Assembly (NCBI GenBank): GCA_019753175.1
Contig: JAIELK010000007.1
Location: forward strand, 30,906-94,905
Origin: Hyphomonadaceae bacterium
GTDB taxonomy: Bacteria; Pseudomonadota; Alphaproteobacteria; Caulobacterales; Aquidulcibacteraceae
DNA length: 64,000 nt
Reading direction: 5' to 3'
Shown here: in pieces, positions 1 through 8,990 of the stretch
Layout: each line of letters begins with the position of its first letter
Position numbering within the stretch: the first letter of the stretch is position 1
Translations under genes and position numbers: made by a program
The notes under the pieces: model-generated
The model's input: only the letters and a program-made list of their open reading frames with translations
Database searches by the model: none
Told to the model about the DNA's origin: nothing

Positions 1-318
1 CACCGGACGGCATGGACACAGTCCCAGCGAAAGTCCTGCACCGGCATCCGGGAAAGAACGAACGTCACGGGGCGCGTTGGACGCGCAGGTCTGCGGCGAC
101 GCAGACCATTTAGGCTACTACCCGGCGCTTCCCACGCGCCCCGCCTCCCGGCTCGGGAGAGGAACGTAAAAGGCCCCGCACCTTCAAGCGCGCCGCGCTT
201 GAAGGTGCTGGCGCGCGCTCGATCCCGCTCATCCGCTCCGCGCGCCTGCCCGTCGCAAATCCGGTGGCGTGGACGCGCGAGGCTGGCTATGACCGGACCC
301 AACTTGCGAGGGTTCCTC
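1..318. other. Leader region without a supported gene
   Basis: No reading frame here looks like a real protein. The plus-strand frame that opens at 199 and runs into the M16 peptidase gene lacks any signal sequence before residue 41 and is Arg-rich, so I treat it as untranslated leader. The only structure I see is the perfect hairpin at 179-207. Confidence 0.6.
179..207. repeat. Perfect inverted repeat, 14-nt arms
   Basis: The arms CACCTTCAAGCGCG and CGCGCTTGAAGGTG are exact reverse complements separated by one base, so the transcript would form a very stable hairpin about 110 nt upstream of the M16 peptidase start. No T-run follows on either strand, so it is not a textbook rho-independent terminator. 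It could be an attenuating structure, a bidirectional terminator stem or an operator. Confidence 0.6.
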
Positions 319-3141
319 ATGAAGCGCTTTGTCTCGTTCTTTGCCGCCGCGCTCGCGCTGGCCGCCTGCGCCACGTCAGCGGTTCCAGACGAAAGCGCAG
401 GCGTCGAAGTCGCGCCGCTGCAATACACGATGCGCACGCTGCCGAACGGCCTGCGTGTGTACGCGATGCCCGATTCCAATACCGCGAACGTGTCGGTGCA
501 GGTTTGGTACGATGTCGGCTCGGTTGACGATCCGGCTGGCCGTTCGGGTTTCGCGCACCTGTTTGAACACATGATGTTTAAGGCGACGCGCAACATGCCG
601 TCGGAGACTGTCGATCGGCTTACTGAAGACGTCGGCGGTTTCAACAACGCCTCGACCTATGACGACTTCACCAACTACTTTCAGGTCGTGCCCGCGAACC
701 ATTTGCGCCGCATCCTTTGGATGGAAGCGGACCGCATGAGCACCCTCGTGGTCGACGAAGCGACCTTCGCTTCCGAGCGCGACGTGGTGAAGGAAGAACT
801 GCGCCAGCGCATCCTCGCTTCGCCGTATGGGCGCCTGTTCGGGTTCTACTTGGCGCAAGCCAATTTCAGCGTGCATCCCTATGGCCGTCCCGGCATCGGC
901 TCGATCGAAGAGCTCGATGCGGCGACCGTCGATGATGTACGCGCCTTCCACGCTATGTGGTATCGGCCCGACAATGCGGTGCTGGTCGTCGCTGGCAACT
1001 TCAATCCGGCCGAACTCGACCAATGGGTGAACGAGTACTTCGGCGATATCGCACGCCCTGCGCGTCCGATGCCGCGCGACTACCCGACCGAGCCGGCGCG
1101 CACGCAGCCGCGTGAATACACCGTGCACGCACCGAACGTGCCGCTGCCGGCGGTGATGATCTCCTACCCGCAGCCGGAATCGACACATCCCGATCTGCCG
1201 GCGCTGATGGTTCTCGATGCGATCATGGCGCGCGGGGAATCGTCGCGCCTCTACCAGTCGATGGTCTATGAGCAGCAGGTCGCTGCACAGGTGTTCACCA
1301 ACCTCGAAGCGACGCAGGATCCGGGCGCGTATTCGCTGTTCGCGATCCTTTCGGCGGGTCAAACCGCCGATGAAGGCGTCGCGAGTTTGAGCGCAGAAAT
1401 CGCGCGCTTACGCGATCAACCGGTCACACAAGCCGAACTTGACGAAGCCAAGAACGAAATCGTCACCGCGACAATCGAGAATCGCGAGACCGCTTTCGGC
1501 CGCGCCTTCGAACTCGCCGACGCCGTCATCCGTTATGGCGACGCGGCGGCGGCGGATCGCATCCTTGCAGCCATCCAAGCCACGACCGCCGTCGATGTGC
1601 AGCGGGTGGCGCGCGCGATCCTCAACGATCAGCGCCGCGTCGTCGTGCATTATCTGCCCGAGGAGGAGGGCGCGACCGGCGATGTCATCACCACCGCGCC
1701 GACCATTCAGGCGCGCCCGCTTTCGGTTCCCGCCTCAGAGATCACGATCCATGCATTGGCGCCGGAAGCTCAACGCGAGCAGCCGCCTGCGGCGGGCACG
1801 CCGATCAATGCGCGCGTGCCGGCGACGGCACAGCGCACGCTCGCCAACGGCTTGCGCGTGATCGTGGCCCCCAACCGCGCGCTGCCGTTGATCAGCGCAG
1901 ACTTGCGCGTCGCGTCCGGCGGCAGCGCCGATCCGCGCGGCCGCGCCGGCCTCGCGAGCATGTCGGCTGATCTCTTGACGCGCGGCACGACCACGCGCAG
2001 CGCTACCGAGATCGCGCGCCAGATCGAGTCACTCGGTGCGGAGATTTCGTCCGGCGCTGGCGTCGATTCCTCAGCGGTATCTTTGCAGACCCGCTCAGAC
2101 CGCGCCAACGACGCCTTCGCCGTGTTCGCCGATGTCGTGCGCAATCCCGCCTTCGCCGACGAGGAACTTGATCGCGCGCGCCAGCAGGCGCTGGACGGCC
2201 TGCAGGTGGCGTTGAGCGAACCAGGTTCGATCGCGAGCTTTGCGATGACGCGCGCGCTCTACGGCGAAAATCCATATGGAGCGATCGCTTCGCCGGCCAG
2301 CCTCACCGCGATCACACGTGACGATGCGGCCGCGTTCCATGGCGGCCATTGGCGGCCGGACAACGCGGTGCTGGTGATCACGGGCGACGTCTCGAACGAC
2401 GAGGGCCTCGCGCTGGCGCAGCGTTTCTTCGGCGATTGGGTCAACCCGCCAGGCGAGCGGCCGGCGCCGCCCAACGCTAACGCCTATGCCCCGGCGCCTC
2501 GAACGATCGTCGTCGATCTGCCCGAGACGGGCCAGGCCGCCGTGGCGATGGGCATGCGCGGCGTTGCCCGCACCGATGCGGACTACTTCCCGCTGCTCGT
2601 CGCCAACAACGTACTCGGCGGCGGTTACTCGGCGCGGCTCAACGCGGAAATCCGCATCCGTCGCGGGCTCTCGTATGGCGCGGGGTCGAGCTTCTCGCCG
2701 CGTCTCGCGCCCGGACCCATCGTCGCGCAAGCGCAGACGCGCAACGATGCGGCGGCGCAAGTCTATCAATTGATGGCGGCCGAGATCGATCGCATCGGCG
2801 ATCAGCTGGCGTCGGAGCAGGAACTGACCGCGCGCAAGGCGGTGCTGATCGGGTCGTTCGGCCGCAGCGTCGAGACCACGTCGGGGCTCGCGGCGCAAAT
2901 CTCATCGCTGGCGCTGTTCGGTTTGCCGCCGGAGCGCCTCGGCGCTTACGTCTCTGACGTGTCGGCGGTGACGCCGGAGCAGGCGCGCACGGCAGCCTCG
3001 CGCTACTTCGATCCCGCGCGCGCCGACCTCGTGGTCGTGGGCGATGCGCAGCACTTCTACCCGGCGATCCGGCGCCTGAGGCCCAACGCCGAGCGGATCG
3101 CTGCATCGGACCTCAATCTGGACAGCGAGACGTTGCGTTAG
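319..3141 (+). CDS. M16 family zinc metallopeptidase, lipoprotein
   Basis: This is a 940-residue protein of the pitrilysin/insulinase (M16) family with two tandem M16 halves. I chose the ATG at 319 because it gives a lipoprotein signal ending in the lipobox LAAC (Cys17). The first half carries the inverted zinc motif HLFEH (residues 80-84) and a downstream ERDVVKEE segment that would supply the distal zinc ligand. The second half, from about residue 505, has the same fold signature (LPNGL-like start, RPDNAVLV repeat) but no HxxEH, as is usual when only the N-terminal half is catalytic. It probably degrades peptides in the periplasm, anchored to the outer membrane. It stands alone with no operon partner. 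Confidence 0.93.
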   Translation: MKRFVSFFAAALALAACATSAVPDESAGVEVAPLQYTMRTLPNGLRVYAMPDSNTANVSVQVWYDVGSVDDPAGRSGFAHLFEHMMFKATRNMPSETVDRLTEDVGGFNNASTYDDFTNYFQVVPANHLRRILWMEADRMSTLVVDEATFASERDVVKEELRQRILASPYGRLFGFYLAQANFSVHPYGRPGIGSIEELDAATVDDVRAFHAMWYRPDNAVLVVAGNFNPAELDQWVNEYFGDIARPARPMPRDYPTEPARTQPREYTVHAPNVPLPAVMISYPQPESTHPDLPALMVLDAIMARGESSRLYQSMVYEQQVAAQVFTNLEATQDPGAYSLFAILSAGQTADEGVASLSAEIARLRDQPVTQAELDEAKNEIVTATIENRETAFGRAFELADAVIRYGDAAAADRILAAIQATTAVDVQRVARAILNDQRRVVVHYLPEEEGATGDVITTAPTIQARPLSVPASEITIHALAPEAQREQPPAAGTPINARVPATAQRTLANGLRVIVAPNRALPLISADLRVASGGSADPRGRAGLASMSADLLTRGTTTRSATEIARQIESLGAEISSGAGVDSSAVSLQTRSDRANDAFAVFADVVRNPAFADEELDRARQQALDGLQVALSEPGSIASFAMTRALYGENPYGAIASPASLTAITRDDAAAFHGGHWRPDNAVLVITGDVSNDEGLALAQRFFGDWVNPPGERPAPPNANAYAPAPRTIVVDLPETGQAAVAMGMRGVARTDADYFPLLVANNVLGGGYSARLNAEIRIRRGLSYGAGSSFSPRLAPGPIVAQAQTRNDAAAQVYQLMAAEIDRIGDQLASEQELTARKAVLIGSFGRSVETTSGLAAQISSLALFGLPPERLGAYVSDVSAVTPEQARTAASRYFDPARADLVVVGDAQHFYPAIRRLRPNAERIAASDLNLDSETLR

Positions 3142-3197
3142 CGAGCCGAGCGGCCGCGCGCGCTGCGCTTTGGGGCGTGGCGCCCGCGGCCGACTCA

Positions 3198-3210
3198 GTT
3201 AACCTTTAAC
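3198..3210. promoter_or_regulatory. AT-rich GTTAACCTTT motif before a small gene
   Basis: The AT-rich block GTTAACCTTTAAC stands out in GC-rich surroundings and ends 3 nt before the TTG start at 3214. The same ten bases (GTTAACCTTT) recur at 52039-52048, upstream of another plus-strand gene. It contains TTAA half-sites like those of the Caulobacter regulator CtrA, but the spacing differs from the classical TTAA-N7-TTAA, so the identity is open. Confidence 0.3.
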
Positions 3211-3213
3211 GCC

Positions 3214-3423
3214 TTGATCCGGATCGATCTCCTCCGTATCGCGGCGGCGGCGCTGGTGTTGACGGCGTTTTCGTTTGCCGTCGGCGTCATCGGCGATTTG
3301 GCGCAACCGGCGTCGGCCAACTCGGGCGCGCGCGTGGTGCTGCGGATCCCACCGGAGATCCGGCCGCCGGCGGACGTCGGCGAGGCCGCCCCCGCCGAAA
3401 ACGCGGTCGAGGACGCTGCTTAA
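3214..3423 (+). CDS. Small exported or membrane-anchored hypothetical protein
   Basis: This is a 69-residue reading frame with a TTG start. Residues 7-30 form one hydrophobic segment that could be a signal peptide or single anchor. It is followed by a short Pro/Ala-rich acidic tail. I recognise no family. It is placed 72 nt after the M16 gene and 93 nt before the next exported protein, all on the same strand. The start lacks a clear Shine-Dalgarno sequence, so the gene could be spurious. The hydrophobic-then-acidic layout is the main reason for keeping it. Confidence 0.4.
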   Translation: MIRIDLLRIAAAALVLTAFSFAVGVIGDLAQPASANSGARVVLRIPPEIRPPADVGEAAPAENAVEDAA

Positions 3424-3516
3424 CCATCCTGGACGATGCGCCGCCGCCACACTGGCGCCGAAGCTCTGCAACACCGTCAAAAAAGCGCCCAGGTCGGAAG
3501 GCTTCTCGCTCGCGGC

Positions 3517-4272
3517 ATGAGCGAGTCACACGGGCCGAGCTTGGGAGGACGCAGCGCAGCCGCGCTGGCTGCCGCCCTTGCCTTGTCCGCACCAGGCGTC
3601 GCGTTGGCGCAGCGCCAACCGCAGGACCCCGCCGTCCGTCCGCTCTACCAGGAGACCGGCGCCACCCGCTATTCGACGCCTGACGGCGCCGTGCGCTTCG
3701 TGTTCGATCGCAGCGGCGGGCGCGCCGCGTTGGTCCGCTTCGAGGGCGATCCGGAAGTCCATGTGCTGCGGCCGGTGATGGGCGCGGGCGGTGGCGAAAT
3801 CTACCGCACCGAGGACGGTGCGGTTGAGCTTCGCGTCACCCCGCACGGCGGCATCACCGTGTTCACGCGCGCGATCCGCACCGGCGCGCCGGCGTCGGAA
3901 GAGGGGCGCGTTGCGCCGCTGACCCCCGAGCAGGTGGCGTTCGCGGAAATGCAGGCGCGCTTCCAGCAGCTGCAGGCGCAGTCGCGCCGCCGTATCGGCC
4001 AAACGGTGATGTTCACGGTGCCGGCGCGCATGACCGCGCAGGAAGCGGGCATCGTCATCGACGCGGCTGAACGCGCGGCGCAGGGCTTGTCCGCGGCGCC
4101 GATGACCAATGTGCAGCAGGTGATCATCAGCATCGGGCCGACACCGCGCGTGGTGTTGAACGGGGACCGGCTGTTCATCCAGGTGGCGCCGCAAATGGGC
4201 TTCGCCGGCCGCCCATCCTCCATCGCCATCCGCAATGTCGTCAGCGGCGAAGTGCAGGGCCCGGAGCAATAG
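3517..4272 (+). CDS. Secreted hypothetical protein
   Basis: This is a 251-residue protein that I do not recognise. The ATG at 3517 gives a clear signal peptide: positively charged, then an Ala/Leu-rich core, with cleavage after GVALA before QRQPQ. An in-frame ATG at 3436 would add 27 residues with no signal character, so I reject it. The mature part is rich in short beta-type stretches, with a Gln/Arg-rich helical segment in the middle (about residues 148-170). It most likely acts in the periplasm. No catalytic motif is visible. Confidence 0.7.
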   Translation: MSESHGPSLGGRSAAALAAALALSAPGVALAQRQPQDPAVRPLYQETGATRYSTPDGAVRFVFDRSGGRAALVRFEGDPEVHVLRPVMGAGGGEIYRTEDGAVELRVTPHGGITVFTRAIRTGAPASEEGRVAPLTPEQVAFAEMQARFQQLQAQSRRRIGQTVMFTVPARMTAQEAGIVIDAAERAAQGLSAAPMTNVQQVIISIGPTPRVVLNGDRLFIQVAPQMGFAGRPSSIAIRNVVSGEVQGPEQ

Positions 4273-4319
4273 CAACAGCAGGACGGCGCGCGGCGCGTCT
4301 GCCGGCGACCGCTGGTTCG

Positions 4320-4808
4320 TCACGACGTGTCGGCGGCGCGCGGCATCGCCGTCAGCGACGACGTTAGCGGCGTGTCTGCTTCAGGCAACGCGCGCGGCCC
4401 GCGCAAGCGCGTCAGCCCACGCGGCAGGCGACGCGCGACGCGATCGATGAGGTCTTCGATGCTTTGTCTGAGCGCGGCGATGCGCATGCGCAGATCGCCG
4501 AGATGCAGCGCGCGCCGCAAACGCAAACCAAGTATGGCGCGTCGCTTCGGACAGAGCTGGCGCTGCGGCCCGTAGTGTCGGCGCAGCAGCGGCCGCACGC
4601 GTTTCGCGGCGCGGATCAGCACAATGTTGGTGATGAGCGTCTCGATGAAATCGAGCCAGCCGTGCGCTATGCGCTGCGCTTGGCGTGAGAGCGGCGCAAA
4701 TTGCGTCGCGACATCGAGGAACGCTGTGAACCATCTGAGCCACAACATCGCCCAGCGGTGAAACCGCTGGAGGCGATGGTGGGAGATGGCGGGGGCGTCA
4801 AAGCGCAT
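4320..4808 (-). CDS. Hypothetical Arg-rich protein
   Basis: This is a 162-residue reading frame with an ATG start. The N-terminus has a Trp-rich amphipathic helix (residues 13-32), followed by a hydrophobic helix (about 51-67) and then many Arg-rich helical segments. The codon pattern fits the strand better than the competing frames. I recognise no family. It is the next minus-strand gene after Rhs tip A, 157 nt downstream. It could therefore be the partner (immunity) gene of that tip, but its basic, chromosomally typical composition makes an unrelated host gene equally likely. Confidence 0.45.
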   Translation of the reverse strand: MRFDAPAISHHRLQRFHRWAMLWLRWFTAFLDVATQFAPLSRQAQRIAHGWLDFIETLITNIVLIRAAKRVRPLLRRHYGPQRQLCPKRRAILGLRLRRALHLGDLRMRIAALRQSIEDLIDRVARRLPRGLTRLRGPRALPEADTPLTSSLTAMPRAADTS

Positions 4809-4965
4809 GGCGCGAGTTTACGCGCGGATGAAGAGGGGTTGGAGAAGGTTGACGCTATCCGCCGAATTGGTGGGGCGGCAACATAAGTGTATGTCACTCA
4901 TTCGCAGCCGCTACGCTTCAGTTGGAAAAAGTCAGTCTAGGCATCGATCCGGAGCGCTGGCACCG

Positions 4966-5775
4966 TCAACCGCCGCGTACTTCTATCATCGCCTTATCCT
5001 CTCTCACAATACGAGAAACGAGTTGAGTCAGTCCGTCGATGGTTGCCAGCCAGCACTTTCGTTGCTGTTTCGTCAGCAAGACGCTGAAGCTGTTCGCCTC
5101 GTTGCCAAACGTAATTTCTACGGTGCCATCTTTTGAAGAGTTCGCGTGCAATACGGATAGGCCTATCCACTCTTCAAAGGAGTCATTTTTGAGCAAGGCG
5201 TCTACTCGGCACGTGGGTGGCCTAAAGGTGGGCGGCCTTTTGCCCACCACTACGATCTCTGGACTATCGGTCCCCTGCAATCCCCAGGGGTCGATCGCAT
5301 TCAGCGGATCGTTGCCGACATAGGCATAGAGGTTCATGCCGCCGGCAAAGCCAATCGGATCGGTCTGTGCGAAGCGGCCGAGCTGGGGCAGGTAGGCGCG
5401 CGCCTTGTAATGGTAGAGCTGCGCTTCGCCGAGCCACATCTGCCCGGTGTACTGAAAGCGCCCGACGTTCGTTGAAGCTGGCAGACCGTACTCGTCGTAG
5501 GCGTTGATGCTGGTCGCTGTTCCGCTTCCGTTGGTCACCGCGATCACCGAACCGCGCTCGTCGGCCAACAGCCAGCGCCGGTCGCTGGTCCCCGCGCCCT
5601 CGTACCAGACCAGAGCCTCATCGATCCCCGGCCCGAACACGAACCGCCGCTGCAGCACGTTGCTCGCACTGTATTCCGCGATCGCATTGGCGCCATCGTA
5701 CAGGAAGCGCGTCGTCGCCGCGCCGGCGCTCGCTTCCCGCAACCGCCCCAGCGCATCATAGGCAAAGCTCGCCGC
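4966..5775 (-). pseudogene. Orphan Rhs C-terminal module A (5'-truncated)
   Basis: The frame encodes the end of an Rhs/YD-repeat protein: the conserved core with YHYKARAY, GRFAQTDPIG, NLYAYV.NDP and the terminal DPWG, then about 100 residues of variable tip. It is open from directly after the TGA of the upstream lipoprotein gene, and Rhs homology (FAYDALGRLREA) begins within three codons of that stop, so the shaft is missing. The first ATG is at 5742. The tip is unrelated to the tip of copy B and I recognise no toxin motif in it. Orphan tips of this kind are a recombination reserve for Rhs polymorphic toxins. Base composition is visibly lower in GC than in the neighbours. Confidence 0.8.
5354..5449. 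repeat. 96-bp Rhs core repeat, copy A
   Basis: This segment matches 7258-7353 at 94 of 96 positions by eye and encodes the same conserved Rhs core stretch. The match ends abruptly at the GTGQMW-equivalent codons, where copy B is truncated. Such a pair is a substrate for homologous exchange of Rhs tips. Confidence 0.85.
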
Positions 5776-6597
5776 TCACCGCGCTGCAATCCACGCTTCC
5801 GCATACTCTGCTTGAGTCATCTCGCGGAGTGAAGCGTTCAGCACTTCCAGTTCCGCTTCAATCGCCTGATCGTTGCTCGCTACGGCAACGCTTCGAAAGA
5901 ACTCAGCAACCTGCTCGCGCGCTTCCGGGCACGATGTGCGCAGGGCAAAAGCGATGCGTCCCTCGCCGAAACGGAACTCCACGAGACTGGCCACATTAGG
6001 ATGCTGCCGCAGACTCGGCGTCCAATCGTGGAGGGCGTTCCAGGTCTCTCGAGAGATATCGCGAACGCCATCGAAACGTCTCTCTGGGAAGCCCGGGGAA
6101 TAGCGACCGATCAGAAAACAACGTGGCGGACCGAGGCCGATTTGATCGAGAATACTCTGTGCGCTCGCGCGCGTTGAGCTATCCCCCACGTCAGCCACTT
6201 TGTTCGCCAGCAGAGACATCAGTTCACTATTTCCACTCACGTCGTAGGCCCCGGTTTGCACCATTTCTCGAAAGACCACGAGCGTGTCGAAAGTCGTCAT
6301 CGAATGTCTTGATTCCCGGAGTTTCGACGCGAGCAGTAGTGCCATCGGCTCACCTTGCAGCGCCAAGCTCGTGACAGCATATCCATTGCGCCCTGGGTGG
6401 ACATACTGATGCGCACAGATGAAAATCTTGTACTGCACCTCTGGAGCATAATCAGAGAAGCTCGGCACAAGCGATAAGTTTGGCTGGTCGCGAATGTATA
6501 GATCAAACGTACCACGACAATCCCCCACTGCTGGATCATTGCCTCCAGTGCAACCCAGCAGCAACGCGCACAGGAGTGTTGCGAGCGAGAGCCTCAT
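5776..6597 (-). CDS. Lipoprotein coupled to Rhs tip B (candidate immunity)
   Basis: This is a 273-residue lipoprotein with the signal MRLSLATLLCALLLGC and Cys16 as the lipid-attachment residue. The ATG at 6597 overlaps the stop of Rhs tip B by 4 nt (ATGA), so translation is coupled. An earlier ATG at 6612 would add only five residues. The mature part has several Cys residues and no enzyme motif that I know. Position directly behind a polymorphic-toxin tip is typical of an immunity gene. A periplasmic lipoprotein would fit a toxin that attacks envelope proteins. Function is inferred from context alone. Confidence 0.65.
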   Translation of the reverse strand: MRLSLATLLCALLLGCTGGNDPAVGDCRGTFDLYIRDQPNLSLVPSFSDYAPEVQYKIFICAHQYVHPGRNGYAVTSLALQGEPMALLLASKLRESRHSMTTFDTLVVFREMVQTGAYDVSGNSELMSLLANKVADVGDSSTRASAQSILDQIGLGPPRCFLIGRYSPGFPERRFDGVRDISRETWNALHDWTPSLRQHPNVASLVEFRFGEGRIAFALRTSCPEAREQVAEFFRSVAVASNDQAIEAELEVLNASLREMTQAEYAEAWIAAR

Positions 6598-7353
6598 GGC
6601 GCATCCGCACAAGCAACGCCTGCGGCGATTATTGCCTTCCGCAACCGCTCTGCCTGCAATTCATACACGTTTCCGGCCCAGATGTTGCCTGTCATCATTT
6701 GACTCCAGGCACTGGCCAAAGCGTACGTCGCAACGTTCAGCTCGCCGCGCCTGTTTTGCCCGACATGCCCCACTTCGTGCCCAATGTTTGCTGTCGTTAG
6801 TTCTCCCGGGCGAAAGTAAACGTTTCTTCCCAGTGTAATGGCCCCGGCTCCACGCGTGAGCCACGTGGGCGTTCGCCCGTCCCAAATTCGCGTACTCGCA
6901 ACGTCTTGCGGATCGGCACCTTGGTTGAGGAGCGTGTCCTGCTCGCAAGGGCTTAGCTCGCGCGGAGCGTCCGGCCCTGGCGTCTCTAAACCAAGGAGCT
7001 GGCGTGAGTTGCCTCTCCCCCTGAAAAGATCAGCCAGTTGATCTTGCGACAGACCGGACCCATCGCTTTCGCAATGTAGCGCCCAGCCCCAGTACGTGCC
7101 GCTACTTACTCCTAGGCCACCATTCGCATCACGATACTCATAGACAAACCACATTCGCTCTCGTCGATAATAACAATCGAGTAGCCCGCTCGGATCGACC
7201 AGGTTCACCGGGTCGTTGGCAACATAAGCGTAGAGATTCACGCCGCCCGCCATGCCGATCGGATCGGTCTGTGCGAAGCGGCCGAGCTGGGGCAGGTAGG
7301 CGCGCGCCTTGTAATGATAGAGCTGCGCTTCGGCGAGCCACATCTGCCCGGTG
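6594..7353 (-). pseudogene. Orphan Rhs C-terminal module B with HExxH tip
   Basis: The segment holds only about 55 residues of Rhs core (TGQMWLAEAQLYHYKA through DPSG), then a tip of about 195 residues. The tip has a zinc-protease motif HEVGH (codons at 6765-6779) in a setting like the DUF4157 domain: an ArA.TlG-type turn and a strand before HExxH, then Q. A possible third ligand is the Glu in YELQAERL. The frame stays open upstream to 7646, but that part is antisense to gloB and shows no Rhs similarity, so homology ends at 7353. No start codon follows the truncation point. It is either silent or waits for recombination with a full-length Rhs gene. Confidence 0.75.
7258..7353. repeat. 96-bp Rhs core repeat, copy B
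   Basis: This is the near-identical partner of 5354-5449. Its right edge at 7353 is the truncation point of Rhs module B and lies 31 nt from the gloB stop codon. Confidence 0.85.
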
Positions 7354-7384
7354 CGAAAGGGTGACACACACGCCACCTTCTTCC

Positions 7385-8146
7385 TCACCGAAACACATCC
7401 TTCCGCCGCCGCAGCTCGCCGAACGCTTCCCAATCTGTTGCGCCCGCCATGCCCAGCGCGCCTTTCAGCAAAGGCGCGCGCAGGAACGGGTTGGTGGCTT
7501 TCTCCTGCGCCAGCGTCATCGGCACGGTGGGTTTGCCGGCCGCGCGCGCCGCATCGATCTCGCGCGCGCGCGCCTGCAAAGCGGCATTCTCCGCATCGAC
7601 GCTCAGAGCGAAACGGGCGTTCGATTGCGTGTATTCGTGCGCGCAATAGAGCGTGGCATCATCCGGCAGCGCTGCAATTTTCGTGAGGCTCGCCCACATC
7701 TGTTGCGGCGTGCCTTCGAACAGGCGCCCGCAGCCGAGCGCGAAGATGGCGTCGCCGACGAAGGCGACGCGCGCTTGGTCGAACACGTAGGCGATGTGGC
7801 CCAAGGTATGGCCGCCGACATCCAAGACGCGCGCTTGAAGCGCGCCCAAAGCAGCCACGTCGCCCTCGACGACAACGCGGTCCGGCGCGGCGCCGATACG
7901 CTCGACTTCCGCCGGCCCGGTCACGACAGCGCCGGTGGCGGCCTTGATCGCGGCGTTGCCGCCGGCGTGATCGGGGTGCCAATGCGTGTTCCAGATGTCG
8001 GTGATGCGCCAGCCTTTCGCGGCCGCCTGGCGGAGAATCTCATCGGCGTCGGGGGTGTCGATGGTCGCGACCGCGCCGCTCTCGGGGTCGTGGATGAGGA
8101 ACCCGTAATTGTCGGCAAGGCATGGAAATTGATGAACTTGAAGCAT
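7385..8146 (-). CDS. gloB: Hydroxyacylglutathione hydrolase (glyoxalase II)
   Basis: This 253-residue metallo-beta-lactamase-fold enzyme hydrolyses S-D-lactoylglutathione to D-lactate and glutathione in the cytosol, the second step of methylglyoxal detoxification. The metal motif THWHPDH (residues 54-60), the later GHTLGH, the bridging Asp in FVGDAIF and the final His in YCAHEYT are all present. I start at 8146 (MLQVHQFPC) because the family begins there; an ATG at 8167 would only add unconserved residues. It is divergent from the methyltransferase gene at 8170, with 23 nt between the two starts. Confidence 0.95.
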   Translation of the reverse strand: MLQVHQFPCLADNYGFLIHDPESGAVATIDTPDADEILRQAAAKGWRITDIWNTHWHPDHAGGNAAIKAATGAVVTGPAEVERIGAAPDRVVVEGDVAALGALQARVLDVGGHTLGHIAYVFDQARVAFVGDAIFALGCGRLFEGTPQQMWASLTKIAALPDDATLYCAHEYTQSNARFALSVDAENAALQARAREIDAARAAGKPTVPMTLAQEKATNPFLRAPLLKGALGMAGATDWEAFGELRRRKDVFR

Positions 8147-8169
8147 AGGGCAGTGTAACGGTCTCACCC

Positions 8170-8895
8170 ATGCGCGTCGATGTTCTGGCTCTGCAGCGTT
8201 TCTATGCGTCTCCGCTCGGCGACGCCGCGCAGCGTGCGGTGGCGCGCCGGCTGGCGGCGCTGTGGCCGAGTCTCGGAGGGCTCGACGTCTTGGGGCTGGG
8301 GTATCCCACGCCCTACCTCAACAGTGCGCGCGAAAGCGCGCGGCGCGTGGTGGTGATGATGCCCGGGCCGCAGGGCGCCGAAGCGTGGCCCGGCGAGGGC
8401 GCCTGTCTCACGACGCTGGGCGAGGAAACGCGGTTGCCGTTCATGGACGCCGTGTTCGATCGCATCGTGCTGGTGCACGCGCTGGAAGAAACGCCGTCGG
8501 CCCAGACGCTGCTGCGCGAAGTCTGGCGCGTGCTGGCGCCGGAGGGGCGGCTGCTCGTCATCGTCGCCAATCGCTGGAGCTTTTGGGCGCTGTCGGAGGC
8601 GAGCCCGTTCGGACAGGGGCGGCCGTACTCGCGCGCCCAGCTCTCGGCATTGTTGACCGACGCCATGTTCCAACCGGTGGTGTCAGCGCGGGCGTTGTTC
8701 GCGCCGCCGTCGAACTGGACCCCGTTCGTGCGCGCCGCCGAGGCGTTCGAACGCGTGGGGGAGGCGCTTTGGCCGGCGTTCGGCGGTCTGCTGCTGATGG
8801 AGTCGGTCAAGCGGCTCTATGCCGACACCGGGCGCTCGCGCGGCCGGGTGCTGCTGGCCCAGGCGCCGGCGCGGGCGAGCCCGCCTGGCGGCTAG
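8170..8895 (+). CDS. Class I SAM-dependent methyltransferase
   Basis: This is a 241-residue methyltransferase-like protein. The SAM-binding part is visible as LDVLGLGYPTPYL (about residues 38-50), a degenerate version of the usual acidic GxGxG loop. A later strand reads LPFMDAVFDRIVLVHALEE, followed by EVWRVLAPEGRLLVIV, which is typical of motif II/III in ubiE-like enzymes. The substrate cannot be deduced. It is divergent from gloB and may share its promoter region, a pairing that I recall from other Caulobacterales. Confidence 0.85.
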   Translation: MRVDVLALQRFYASPLGDAAQRAVARRLAALWPSLGGLDVLGLGYPTPYLNSARESARRVVVMMPGPQGAEAWPGEGACLTTLGEETRLPFMDAVFDRIVLVHALEETPSAQTLLREVWRVLAPEGRLLVIVANRWSFWALSEASPFGQGRPYSRAQLSALLTDAMFQPVVSARALFAPPSNWTPFVRAAEAFERVGEALWPAFGGLLLMESVKRLYADTGRSRGRVLLAQAPARASPPGG

Positions 8896-8990
8896 GGTGG
8901 CGAACGCCGCTCGTCGCAAGCGCTCTGTTTTTTGCTTGGGCCGCCCTCTAAACTGGTGGGCCAAATTGGATCCCGAGGGAGGAAATACAG

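Noticed and set aside
376..1362. 328-codon open frame on the minus strand
   Set aside because: It is antisense to the M16 peptidase and is Arg/His-rich without signal or domain features.
7354..7646. Extension of Rhs module B upstream to an ATG at 7646
   Set aside because: This part is antisense to gloB and has no Rhs similarity; Rhs homology starts at 7353.
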